A stretch of 64,000 nt of DNA from Pyrocephalus nanus (GCA_038380795.1 CM076259.1:76132200-76196199), one strand, 5' to 3'; positions 25,161 through 58,636 are shown, counted from the stretch's first letter. Program-made: numbers and translations. Notes: generated from the sequence alone by a model not told the origin.

Positions 25161-25664
25161 CGCCCGCGCTTTACGGCACCTTTCCCCCCCGCCCCTCTCC
25201 CCCCACACGGCCGCGCTTGCGCAGGTTTCACGGGCAGGCTCGCAGCACCCGCGAGAGGCTCACTGAAAAACCGCCCTCCTCGTTCCCTCCGCGGCCTCGA
25301 GAGCAGGGATCCCGCCGCCCCCGAGGGCAGCGCCGCGGGCATGGCCTGTGCAGAACGCGAAAGCTTCACCTCCAGCGAATCGACGAATGTCACCTCCTTT
25401 ACGACACCGAGTCTCTCTCCCGGACGACACTTACATCCGGGCCCGGCAAGGGGACACGTTGCGGCAGGGGCGGGGCCTAGCACCCGGCCGCGCCTCCAGA
25501 GGCGGGCGCGCCCCTTCATTGGCTCTCGCTGCGCTCCCGCCCTCCCACTGGCGCCAGCCCGGGGGCTGTCACGTGACCCGGCGGGGCACCGCGGGGAGGG
25601 GGAGGTACGGGAGGATCTCGGTGTCCAGCGGGTCCCGATCCCCATCCCCATCCCGATCCCGGGG
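25161..25664. promoter_or_regulatory. Bidirectional TGDS/GPR180 promoter
   Basis: The 504 bases between the divergent start codons must hold both transcription starts. Visible elements include a near-NRF1 word (CGCGCTTGCGCA, 25212-25223, one mismatch) and a GC box GGGGCGGGGC at 25467-25476. An inverted CCAAT box (ATTGG) lies at 25518-25522 and the palindrome GTCACGTGAC at 25568-25577. No TATA box lies in an obvious place, consistent with dispersed CpG-island initiation. Transcription start sites cannot be placed from sequence alone. Confidence 0.8.
25568..25577. promoter_or_regulatory. Palindromic E-box/CLEAR-type site GTCACGTGAC
   Basis: A perfect ten-base palindrome with core CACGTG. It equals the published CLEAR consensus used by the MiT/TFE factors and is also an ideal USF site. 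It lies 88 bases upstream of the GPR180 start codon, so it is near or within the GPR180 5' leader and within reach of TGDS. Occupancy is inference. Confidence 0.6.
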
Positions 25665-47993
<22,329 letters not shown>

Positions 47994-48018
47994 GATGTTT
48001 AGGAAGAATGTGTTATGT

Positions 48019-48024
48019 AATAAA
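48019..48024 (+). promoter_or_regulatory. Proximal GPR180 poly(A) signal candidate
   Basis: AATAAA only 26 bases after the stop codon. The downstream 'tttttgtcacgtgtgtgtg' is an excellent GU-rich element, so a very short 3' UTR isoform is plausible. Confidence 0.5.
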
Positions 48025-49066
48025 TGTGCAATAATGACTTAAATATACAGGTATTTTTGTCACGTGTGTGTGATACATCAGTTTCACTGGAAAACTGAGT
48101 GATAATATCAGAACACTTCACAGACTTTTGGTCTGACAAGGTTCCTAGATTAATCTATTAAAAGTGTTGGGGAGTATAAAAATCTGTGATTTTAATAGTT
48201 TTATAAATATTGTTTATGTGTAACATCTGGTGCTGAGCTGTATCACAGAAGAGTACAATGAATCTTTTCCATTTACAGACACCAAAAATGCCCTTACTTT
48301 GTATCAATAGTAGATTTGAAGGTCTTACAAAATGCAGTTCTTAAAACATCTACATGCTCAAACAAGTTTGAAATAGGCCAGTTGTGAAATTGGTGTGATG
48401 TATAACGATGAGTTACAAGGGTTTTATTATTTTCATGCTTTAGAGATAATGGACTTTACGTATCAGTATAAAAGATGGGGAAACAAAAGAGAGAGAATCC
48501 TCTAGAAAACACATGTAAAATGTTCACAAATGACTGCAAGAAACTTTCCTTTATTATTGGTGTAAAAGAAAAGCCTGTTTTTGCAACTAATGTTCATACT
48601 GGTTAAAATTCTAATGGGAATATAAACAGGGTTTATATCTGCCTCTTTATTTTTTTAAATTTAACTAAAAATTTCATCCAGTAACGAAGGTTTAAACAGT
48701 TTTTGAGGCTTAGAAGACATAGCAACATAAAGGTAATTAAAACAGCAGGCTTGCATCTTTTAAAGAAAAAAAAAAAGGCAAAGAAAATGGAATGGGTGAT
48801 GTGGTACTAGAATTTTAATCCTGATATAATTCATTTCTGTTACATTGAGGATTCAATCATAATTAAGCCATATACACAGATTAAATTAACAGAAGCATTT
48901 CAAATAAATGTTGGTTTCAGTCATCAACTACCCATGAATTCCTGCCCAAGGATACTTAATCAGGATTAAATTTTCTATGAATAATTGAAAAACAAAATAC
49001 TCACTGGATTTGTTATAATCCATGTTGGCACTGGGTTCTAAGTAGTTGCCATCTTCCATCCATTGT

Positions 49067-49072
49067 AATAAA
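49067..49072 (+). promoter_or_regulatory. Distal GPR180 poly(A) signal candidate
   Basis: AATAAA at 'cattgtaataaagcc', with 'ctttgtgatgccc' downstream. It would give a 3' UTR of about 1.1 kb. Confidence 0.45.
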
Positions 49073-49090
49073 GCCATACTACTTTGTGAT

Positions 49091-50670
49091 GCCCTAGCAT
49101 TCAGAAAGCCAGTGTAAATATATACTTTATTGAAGTGCCTATTTATTGAGTATGATTAAATCATGCTGACATTTTTTTCTTCATAATAAGAACATACCTA
49201 TTGCCATTGTGAGTGATTTTTTTAATTTAGTTAATATTTGTCAAATTTTGGACTCCATATCTGTGTGTTCCTTCACAAAATGGATTTTATTTTCTAGTAA
49301 ATGAGTATTTGCTGCTTCTTAACGATGTGTATTTAATTATGTCTCTGTGAAAATGTGAAGACACAGGTTCTAGCTTTAAAACAGCCCTAACTTTTCCGTT
49401 CATTTGCCTTAGTTGTGAGCACAGTTGAAACATAAGTCTGTTGCATTTTAGTTTAGAGGCAAAACTAGACATTTGCCTTTGACTAAGGCAAAATGGCAAC
49501 ATGACAAAGTTGCTCATTAAATCATCTCCTTTCTTATTGTTTGTAATTCAGATCAAGAATGGCAGGTTGAGGCTGGAAAAGATGAGATATTATGATTTCA
49601 CACAATCTTCAGAATGATTAAAAGATTAATTATTACATTCCTCTGATAACCACACAAAAATATTATTGGTTAAAACTTCATTCTTTATTTCCCTGCTTAT
49701 CTCTGTACTTTTCATCTTCTCAAGAAAAAAGCATCCTGTTTTTGATAAGTCTCCAGTAATGCAACTAGAAGGGTTCTATCTGTCTTCATGTATAAGACTT
49801 GAAATTCACACATAAAATAGAATTTTCTGATAGACACCAGTACTACTTTACAGTTTATGATCCATCATGATAAAAGTTTTAATCTATGCAGAAATACCTC
49901 TATGTGACTTTCAGAAGAGGCACTGCATTTGTTTTATTCTCCAGAAGTACTTTCTTACTTCCTGTAGTTCTTCTGACTTCAGTTAGTCAGTATTACGAAA
50001 CCATTTACCTTAATTTCTCCTTATAAATATACCCTACAACAATTCATAATTAATTAGTGTAAGTAAGAAGCATAAGGTGTTGTCTCTTAAATCTTGCTCA
50101 GATTGCCCCGTAAGTGTCAACAGGTAACATTAGTTTCTTAGTTTGGCATTGAATCCAGTTATTTGAAAATAAATTTTAATTTTCCTATTAATGTAACTAG
50201 CAATTAAGGATCACATTCTCGGGTAAGTGGTACAAAGGACGTGTATTTCTGCCCAGGTCTATTAGCAATCATTAAAAACCAACACTCACCAACCTTTTGT
50301 TGTTAAATAACTATTGAGTACTGTAGTAGTGTGTCATCATGGCTGCAGTGATATTCAAGTCATCAGTTAATTCAGTGGGGGGAGTCTTCCAAGTATGATT
50401 AGTTGATAAAGCTTCATACTTTAAAGCTACTTACCTGCTACTCTAGGTGGTAGCTTACTGCCTCTGGATCATCCCAGAAGAGTGGTTCAAGTATGTGAAA
50501 GCCTCTCTCTTCTTTCTGACTTGCATCTCCTGTGAGACCAGCTGATAAGACCATGTTTTTTTCATGCTTATCCACGTTGTTACCCATCCTATCAATTTGG
50601 TTTCATAACCTCACCTTGAAAAAATAGCTTCCAGCCATCTTTCAGTTGTCTTCAATCGCTGCATCCTGAC
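49091..50670. other. Intergenic, AT-rich, no gene seen
   Basis: No convincing exons, RNA genes or named repeats. Several AATAAA-like words occur by composition. Confidence 0.45.
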
Positions 50671-51419
50671 TTGAAAGCTTTTCTTCTAAAATGTGCTTTC
50701 TGTCACAAAAAAAAAATTAGTTTTCTGTCACAAACTGGGGCTTTTCGATACACCTGCATCAGCTCTGCGTTAGGTGACAGCAGTAGACAGAAGCACTCCT
50801 CTGGTACATCTGTAGCTGCACTGTGTATGTGGTGCAGATTTGGGCCCACTGAAAGCTGCTGCACACCTGGGGAATTCTCAGGCAGAGCTACACCAGCTCC
50901 AAGCTCCCTGCCGCCTCACCACTACCAGAGGCTGGAGCAGGGTCCCTCTGAAGGCAACTCTTCTGTTGCTGGCCATGGCAAACAGCACTGTCGAGTTGAG
51001 GTCAAAGGACGACATCTTGAGAGTTTCTGTGCATTGTGCTGTTCTGTTCTAAATACAGTTGGGGTTACAGTGCCTGCTGATTCTATTGCCCACACATTTT
51101 GGTGCTCAGAAGAGATGAATGTGGATTGACACGACTGCAAACTGAAGTTGATTGTGCTCTGAAGAAATCCACTTCTATGTGCGAGAGGGCACCTCCTGGC
51201 CCGCCATCCCTTTTTCTGGTGGCACAGATGCCAGTTTGTGTCAGTTATGATTTATTGGTTGGGAGGGAGGATCGCAGTTCATGAGACATGAGGGTGAGAT
51301 CACCAACTTGGTCTACAAGACCCCCCACAAGCTGAAGGGAGAGATCATCCTGCATTACTCACGCCCAGTGATGTGGAGGCTGGAGCAGTTCTGGGGCTCA
51401 TCGCAAGTCACCTAAGCTA
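50671..51419 (+). pseudogene. Degenerate coding-like remnant, source unidentified
   Basis: This 750-base block is more GC-rich than its surroundings and reads as decaying protein sequence in broken frames. The best part is the 43-codon frame starting at the ATG at 51280. It gives HEGEITNLVYKTPHKLKGE and then IILHYSRPVMWRLEQFWGS, ending in TAA at 51414-51416. Upstream pieces (for example MANSTVELRSKDDILRV near 50977) are separated by stops. The absence of splice sites suggests a processed retrocopy or an old element ORF. I do not recognise the family, no poly(A) tail remains, and chance cannot be excluded. Confidence 0.35.
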
Positions 51420-51424
51420 TTTGC

Positions 51425-54400
51425 TCCTGTTCTGCATAGACAGTGTTTATTGTATATTTATTTAAAGTGCTTCAGGTAGGAAAATGAATATTTACAATTA
51501 AATATATGTAAATGGAAGTGGAAAGGCTTGATTGGAAAAATATCAAGTTTCTAATACATATTACAATACCAAGACCTCCCACACATGACAAACATTTATA
51601 GCCAGAATATTTCTTGTAATGAATATTTCTCTCTGGTTTCTATGCCAGTGGAAAGCCATGGAAGTATCAAAATCTTTTTGTTTGCATCTAAGTCCTCTAC
51701 AGAACTGGAAGAATATTTTATTTGATTTGGCTCTAGTTTATTTTGTGCAGTGTTCACCCCTAATTGATAGAATAAATGTTTATTGGACTGGCCAAGACGG
51801 ATGTTACGCTGTACCTTTTAACTTTTTGTGTGACTATGCAATGTACAAAGAGCAGGTGATCCTTGTGAATGTCAGCATTAAAAGAGAAAGTATTAAACTG
51901 TTCTTCAAAGGGTCCTTCTTTTCTAACTGCAGTTAGATCCAACTAGGCTGTGATTTTTCAGTGAATCCAATTCCAGTTTTTCTTAAACCATTATTTTCTG
52001 CAAATCTATTTCCTGCCTTGCAAATTCTATCTCTCCCACTGCACTCTGCCTCTGCCCTCCCCTCTCCCCCTCTCTCATACATATGATTTTGAGTGTAATG
52101 GGTGTCATTTCTCTCTCTATCTCTCCATCTGTTCCCACGATCAACACTCACAGTCCAGCCCCTACTTTGCATCTAGTATGTGTATTCTCTTTATCCTTGG
52201 CCTGTTTTGATTTCGCGCTTTTCCTGTCTCTCCTTTGCCCTCTCTACCATCTCTTTAGTCTCCCTAGCCATCAGAGACCTGAGGGTGTGGTTTGACATTG
52301 CAGCTAATTTGGGCTAACTGTTAGCTGTCAAAAAGAACAGTGTCCCTGTTCCCTTGGCTGCACATTGCTCTCACTTCCCTGGAACTGGCACTGGCTGTCA
52401 CCCAGCAGTTTGAGTGAGGAGTTGAGGAGTTAAACTGGCACAAAATTCAACCTTTAGCAGCAGTCAAAGAAAAAACAATTTAGTTCTCAGTGGTTTTAGC
52501 TCACCAAACCAGGTCATCGGGCTTTAATGAGTGCTGGCATTGCCGCAGATGGGGTAGAAAAGGCACATTGAAGGCCTTGTAATTCCTCTGTCTCTCTATT
52601 CCATATGTTTTCTGCTGCATTTTGCATGCTAAGGATTGGACTGCCCTCAACAGCTGTCTTACAACAGGAGTGTGTCATTAGGGGCAGGGAGTTATAGCAA
52701 AAGGAATATTGTTTGGCTGATTTAAAGTATTCTAAATTGAACATGGTCATTTGTGTCTTTGCAGCCTTAGAAAGGAGCCAGGGGGCGTCACGAGCAGCCT
52801 CCAGTTTGAGGAAGTATTTTTGAGGGGAGAAAAATCATGAAAACAGCCACGGCTTGAGTGGATGTCAGTTTTTTCAACAGATTGAGAACACTGTGGTAGA
52901 AAGCAACCAAGGAGGTCACACAGCTTTTCACAAGGTCTGCCTGTGGGTAGGGAGAGACTTAATCCAAACATCTGCAACCCAAAGAGCAAAGGTTTCCAGC
53001 AGCGGGTACTCTGGAAGGCTGCTTTTATCTATCGGCTTGTTAATCTGCTGAGTTGTATGAATTTGGGAGGCTGTGGTAGGATGGTGAGGATCTGTCTCCC
53101 CTTGTGGTCAAGTGCTGGGGAGTTTGCCCAGGCTGGTGAGTTTGGCTTTTGCTGCTGCTTCAACAATAACTTCCCTCCAAAAAAATTGATTCATGGAAAC
53201 CAAAAACAAGCAATCTCAGGAATCTCTCCTTCTTTAATACAGTAGTTACAGCTTAAAGATTGTATGTGCACCTTATTAGAGTGGATACTTTTTTTTACTT
53301 AGTTTCTCACCCTTCCAGCCTCTTCTAAAACAATGGCATTATTTTCAAATCAAATTTTATAAAATGAACACTGGAGTTGTTAAGAAGAGATCAAAATTTA
53401 CATGAGACTTCTATTTAACCTATTACCTATGAAAATCTACTTCAGGCTGAAACATGTTTTCCAAAGTTTACAGCATACAAAACAAATGGTTTTTTAAAAT
53501 TTCTTTACTCATGAGAACCTTAAATTGTGTTTTCTAAAAGGGGAAAAAAAAAACCTTGGAACCTTACCAGTTTAATTTGCATTTTGGCTCTGATGTAACT
53601 CAAAATAGATTAGATTAAAAAAGGAAATTTGGCAAGTGATTACTCAATTACATGATTTTACTGCTTTGGTATTTTGAAAATAAAAATGAACAGATCTGTT
53701 TTACTTTGAAAAGAGCCTGGTGCACGTGTGCTGTAACCACTTTTCAGAAACCATATGGAAGGTTCCCTACTCTGCATATGGCAATGCTACCCAGGGCTCA
53801 GATATGTATTCCTGCGATAGACTACACAGGATCCAACTGGATCAGGGATATTATTGTCTCCATTTAGATAGTACTGTATCAAAGCAAGGCAGGGTAATGA
53901 GTTTGGTGTGTAAAACACAGGAAGTTCACAGTGACAGGACTGCATTGCTCCTTTTCATAGGAAGGAACTAAAATTTCTTGGAGCTAGCGCCAGGCCAGGA
54001 AGTTAGGTAGAATTTGGGAAAGGGTACAATTTATATGGGATCTGTATTTTGCAAGATAAAAAACATGAGCAGCATCAACAGATAATTTAAAAACATTTCA
54101 TCATCTAGAGCTACAGATATTTGAACTTCTCTGTGCCTTCCTAGTTACCCTTGATTCCCATGCGGTCATGTCTCCAGCACTTCTCTGATATCTGCTCATC
54201 CCTAGCCTTCATACCCAGGGAAGGAAGCCTCTGCTGACTCCTGGAAGACCAAGCAGGTGGTGAAAAACTCCCTAAAGTAACAAAGCATTGGTCCTCCACA
54301 TGGTGAGGACACTGCACATGGGGTGGCACTGTGCCTTAAGCTGGGTATCATCAGGGTTGTCTGTTATTCCCATCACCCTGTGTTCATTAGCAAAGTGATA

Positions 54401-56030
54401 GGAGGAGGTGGATCATCTGTCCCTCCATCACTGATGTGTCCCCTTGGGGCCCCTAAGGCTATTTGTGGCTTTTGGGTGTCTGATAAATACAACAATTTTG
54501 CATATATATGTTTTGTACCATGATGTGGTCACTTGCCTGTCCTGCTCGGTAGACTCAGTTTGTTTCTTGAAAGCTCCTCCACATGCATGTGTGCAGCTGT
54601 CCCTTCAGTGCAAGGTATCACAATATGTATCTGTTCCTCCAGCACAAAGCTGGTTTGAATGGGGAGGGATTTGACCAAAATAACAGCAAGTTCAAATTAC
54701 AGACACCTTACTTAGTGCCATCTCTGCCCTGGCAAAGTGTAGCCCTTCCAGTTGGCTTTAGTGGGGATTAAGACCTTCAGAACGCTGATCTTGGTATAGT
54801 AATGCCGGTGCAGACCTAAAGTCCTGACACATGAAGAGCAGAATATGGTGGGCAGTTGTTAGAAATTAATAAATTCGTTTTGGAAGAGTGATATGGAATG
54901 GAGGTGAAGGGCTACAGGATTTCACTTGACTATTGGGCCTGTGAATCTGCAAGCCAGCCCTGTCTAAAGAGGGGTCACTGCCTAAATGTCCCTCACACAA
55001 ACATCTGTTATGGAGAGACAAGTGTCCTGCTGTTGCAGCAGGGAGACCCTGCTTCTATCTGCTTCAAAGTATTTTAAGAGTTATATGGCACACGAGACTT
55101 GGTTGTCCTCTCTACCTCTTTGTTTCTACTGGTTGTCCTCTCTACATCTTTGTTTCATCCTGCTACCTCTTACAAGTAACTGGGTTTCGCTACTAAATAC
55201 CTGATATTGGACAGACCTGTTTCTGAGAAGTCAGAGACAGATCTTTGCTGTTCAAAATAAAGTGCTCCTCAAGACTTTGAATTTCCTTCATGTCTTCACT
55301 TTTCTCCTGTTTAAATGTGAAGCAATGGCCTTCAGGAACCTCCACTGCCATGCCATTGTCACAGATGGCATCAGTGCACGAGGATCATTGCTGTTTCTCC
55401 TCAAGAATAATTGAGTGTGTTTGATTTTTCCCTCCTTCCTATCTTTGTGGGGACAAAGGATGAGCTCAGACCCTGGTCTCCATCTGTCCGAGGCAGCAAC
55501 CTGTGCTGGCACAGATCATCCCAGGATTGACAATGGACAGGAGAGGAGCTGACAGCTGCCATCCACCCAAAGAAGCCATCAGCCCAAAGCATTTCTGCAA
55601 GGGGAGAATGACCAAGCATGTCTCAGAAGAGTTGACCACTTTCAAAGAAAAAAAAAAAATCAGGTTTTTACCACTGAGTTTGAAATATGTAGACAGTGAG
55701 TTTCAGTTTCTTATCTCTGAGGTCTGTTACTGGAGATCAAAATGTGTGGTGGGGTGTGCATGTGCGCACAGGTGTTACTGTTGTAACTGACTTTGTTACA
55801 CCGTGTTCCTGTGTTGGGGGAATCAGCAAATCCAGGGCTTCTGTTCTGGAGATGAAAATGGGACGATAAAACCAGGGCAGTGAGAAATCATTTCCTGGTC
55901 ACCATATCCTGGTGGAATCGCTGCAATTCATGTATTATTCAAAGTCTAGATTTCATGGCCAAGGCTTGAATTAACCTTGAAGTTATCTGAAAAGTCTCTT
56001 CCTCCCTGACGAGTATGCAGCCTTCCCAAG
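51425..56030. other. Intergenic toward the expected SOX21 side, no gene seen
   Basis: Mixed composition with a pyrimidine-rich stretch at 52010-52260. No splice-flanked coding exons were found. Some blocks (for example about 52700-53100) are unusually non-repetitive and could be conserved noncoding DNA, but I cannot test this. Confidence 0.45.
55101..55156. repeat. 30-base tandem duplication
   Basis: 'ggttgtcctctctac(c/a)tctttgtttc' is repeated once with a 30-base period (55101-55126 and 55131-55156). One base differs, so the duplication is young or conserved. Confidence 0.85.
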
Positions 56031-56129
56031 CAAGCGCCCTTGCTCCTCACACACCTCACCCCCAGTTACGGCTGTTGGTGTGCCAGGGGGAAGGAAGCGC
56101 AAGCAGCGCCGTGGCTGAAAAGCTGGCTT

Positions 56130-56545
56130 AGAAGTTTATCCAGGTTGATTCCACGAGCAGCACGACCGTGGCCGTGCAGGGCCCGTGGAGGATCCACACC
56201 TCTCCTCAGCGCTCGGGTCGGTTGCTGCAGGTGTCTCCGTGAGAAAGGAGGAAGTCCCCGCGGGTGGAAGTCTCTCCGGTGGGGCAGGCGGGTCAGGGCG
56301 CGGTCCCTGAGACTCCCCCGGGGCTCGGCGGTTCCTCCTCGGGCGCGGAGGGGCGGCCGAGCCGAACCGCGGCGGGCCGGGCCGGGCCGGGCCGGGCCGG
56401 CGCCGCCAGGGGGGGCCCTTGGGCCGCTGCGCTCGGCTCCGCCAGCCCCGGGCAAGCGGCTGCGAGCGGCCCCGGCCCCGGCGGGACACGGGCACGGCCG
56501 GGCCGGGAGAGCTGCCTCCTCGGGGTCCTGCTCTTTCGCTTCCGC
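56130..56545. promoter_or_regulatory. Orphan CpG island A
   Basis: Dense G+C with many CG dinucleotides, including a run of about five GGGCC units at 56374-56400. It is not attached to any recognised coding exon. Long open frames through it on both strands are composition artefacts. It may mark a promoter of a noncoding transcript or a developmental regulatory island. Confidence 0.6.
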
Positions 56546-56567
56546 TTTTGAGGATGGTTTCTCTCTC

Positions 56568-56623
56568 TTTTTTTTTTTTTCTTTTTTTTTTTTTGTTTTT
56601 TGTTTTTTGTTTTTTGTTTTTTG
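56568..56623. repeat. T-runs and (GTTTTTT)n microsatellite
   Basis: Two 13-base T-runs separated by one C are followed by four perfect GTTTTTT units with period 7 (G at 56595, 56602, 56609, 56616, 56623). They abut the edge of the GC island. Confidence 0.9.
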
Positions 56624-56997
56624 TTAAATTTTGTTTTCTTGTGTGTTTTTGTTTGGTTTGTTTTTCTCCAGCCTACGACTGTTTTAATACACCTGACCCG
56701 CTATTTCACACGCTCGGGAAAACCCAGAGTGTAGCTGACACCGAGTCCCAGAGAGTGACAGGGAAAGCAAGGGAGCGAAGAAGTTTAGGAAGAAAAGTGT
56801 AAAATAGGGGATGGGGGGAAACCAAAACAACAAACAAACAAACAAACCGAACCCTTTAGAAAAATCCTGAACGTCTGAACGTGTGTGTGGGTGTGGGTGT
56901 GTGTTTCCTTCCTGCCAAAGCAGGATGTCAAATACTGTCCTCTTCCCCTCTTTTTTAAAGCAGGCTGAAAGGAAAATTCTTCACAGAATCTTAAAGA

Positions 56998-57420
56998 ACT
57001 TTTGACACAACAGCTGCAAAATCTATTTTCTAAACAAAGATTTATACATATTTATACGAGCTTAATCCAGATTTTTTTTTTTTTTTAATAAATCATTCTC
57101 AGAACTGCAGAGGTAAACTATATGTAAATACCTCAAGTAATAGGCTTGTAGTGCAAATCACATCATTTTATCTTCAATTTTGCATTCGTTTTTCTGGCTT
57201 AAAGGTGCATCAGAGATATGCATTTTAGCATATTCAGAACACGGGGCGTGAAATTAAATGTTTGACAGAGTGAGAAAAATATACAGACTTTGGAGATGCC
57301 TTAAAAATAGTAATTTATGCAGATCTAGAGGAGTGAAATCATTTGCAATGGAGTGACCCTCTCTCCAGGAATTTTTTGCTCAGTGTTCTTCTCTAATCTC
57401 CTGCTGTATCTTCATTTTTC
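56998..57420. promoter_or_regulatory. Candidate distal enhancer (AT-rich, POU/homeodomain words)
   Basis: Non-repetitive AT-rich DNA containing GTGCAAAT (octamer-like, near 57151), ATGCATTTTAG (near 57219), TTTGCAATGG and TTTATGCA words. Such clusters are common in conserved noncoding elements around SOX genes. This is pattern-based; conservation was not tested. Confidence 0.3.
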
Positions 57421-57742
57421 ATTGAACTAGCCAGTTTTCTGCGAAGCAGTCTTGTAGATAAGGGAAGTGCTAAAAGAAGAAGAAAGAAGAAGCTCAGTGG
57501 GTCCGTTTCCATTGCACTTTTACCCAAGGCAATGGGCAGAATTTAACGGATTCCTTCCAACATATGTTTTTGCCAGATAAGTAAACAGTGTGTGTCGGAA
57601 ATGAAAAAGCATTTGCAATTTAATGACATTACAGCTCTCAGCTTAGGCTGGCGTGCTGCGAGGCGAAAAGCAGAAAGAGAGAGGAGAGTAGAAAGAGAAA
57701 AAGAACAAAGTTCATCTTCCCTTTTGTGCATTTTTATCAAGG

Positions 57743-57900
57743 AAAATATTACTTCTTTCCCTCTCTTGTTCTCTTTTCTTTTTCTCTTTGCTTTTTTGTC
57801 TCACTCATCTACATTTTTTTCTTTTCTCTCCTTTTGTCTCCTCTGTTCACTTTTACCTTTTTCTTCCACTGCCACCGACTCGTTTCCTTTCACCACCACC
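57743..57900. repeat. Polypyrimidine tract
   Basis: About 150 bases almost entirely C and T ('tctcttttctttttctc'-like). Mirror-like stretches could adopt triplex DNA. The open frames across it are low-complexity artefacts. Confidence 0.75.
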
Positions 57901-57981
57901 CCCTTCCATTGTGTCGCCTTATTCATCTATTTGGCCCATTCAGTTTTTACCTATAAGGAGCTGTTTATCCAACAATGTATC

Positions 57982-58007
57982 TTTTTTTTTTTTTTTTTTT
58001 TTTTTTT
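57982..58007. repeat. 26-base T homopolymer
   Basis: Uninterrupted T-run just before orphan island B. No retrocopy body is recognised. Confidence 0.9.
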
Positions 58008-58089
58008 CCGCCGTGTTGTACTCCCGGCGCTACAGCTCACAGTCAACAGGATTGTTGGAGGGATTATAACGTTTCATTTCAAAGCGCGA

Positions 58090-58390
58090 CAAATCTGCTC
58101 GCCTTCCCTCCGTCCCCGCTCTCCCCAGGCTCGCCGGTCCCTCGCAGATGCGCAACACCCCTCGGGGCCGGGATCGCCCCCAAATCGCCCCCTCCAAACC
58201 CTCTCCGAGCCACCCCGTCGGGGCTGTCCCGCTCGGCAGCCGCAGCGGGGGAGCAGAGGGAGCCCCCGGGGAGGGGTCAGGGGCTGCCGGGCAGGGCAGG
58301 GAGACCCTCTGCTCCCGCCGCCGCCGCCGTCGGACGCGCCTGCATCTCGTCCCCCCGCTTTCCCCAGCCATTAGGTGAGCGCTGCAAAGT
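58090..58390. promoter_or_regulatory. Orphan CpG island B with a consensus splice donor
   Basis: CG-rich, with a CCGCCGCCGCCG run near 58317. It ends in CATTAG|GTGAGC (GT at 58375-58376), a near-perfect donor on the plus strand. This looks like a 5' noncoding exon of an unannotated transcript, but no coding content supports it. Confidence 0.45.
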
Positions 58391-58504
58391 CACGAGCTCC
58401 CACCCCAGGCTTTCCCTGGAGCTCGGGTGTAATTGAAAAATACCTCCAGTCGGTGGCAAGTCCTATCTTACAGGCATATATCTGAAACTATGTTTAAAGA
58501 AAAG

Positions 58505-58543
<39 letters not shown>
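58505..58543. repeat. 39-base A homopolymer
   Basis: Uninterrupted A-run. Together with the T-run at 58602-58631 it forms an inverted pair separated by 58 bases. Confidence 0.9.
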
Positions 58544-58546
<3 letters not shown>

Positions 58547-58599
58547 ATTGTCTAGAGATCCGTGCATGGGTTGATTTGGGTTTGGGTTTTTTTCTCTTT

Positions 58600-58601
<2 letters not shown>

Positions 58602-58631
<30 letters not shown>
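58602..58631. repeat. 30-base T homopolymer
   Basis: Uninterrupted T-run, the second arm of the A/T inverted pair. The run length is likely unstable. Confidence 0.9.

Positions 58632-58636
<5 letters not shown>

Larger units (their letters stand above)
47994..49090 (+). other. Probable GPR180 3' untranslated region
   Basis: AT-rich sequence after the stop with two canonical AATAAA hexamers, at 48019-48024 and 49067-49072. The distal one is followed by a T/G-containing stretch ('actttgtgatg') suited to cleavage. Lengths of about 50 or 1100 bases are therefore possible. Confidence 0.55.

Noticed and set aside
56040..56627. Long open frames through orphan island A (195 and 129 codons)
   Set aside because: Low-complexity Arg/Ala/Gly/Pro content, present in several overlapping frames on both strands, with one running into the poly-T tract; no family resemblance.
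57592..58374. 260-codon plus-strand frame
   Set aside because: Built from a polypyrimidine tract, a T-run translated as poly-Phe and GC-rich DNA; no domain is visible.
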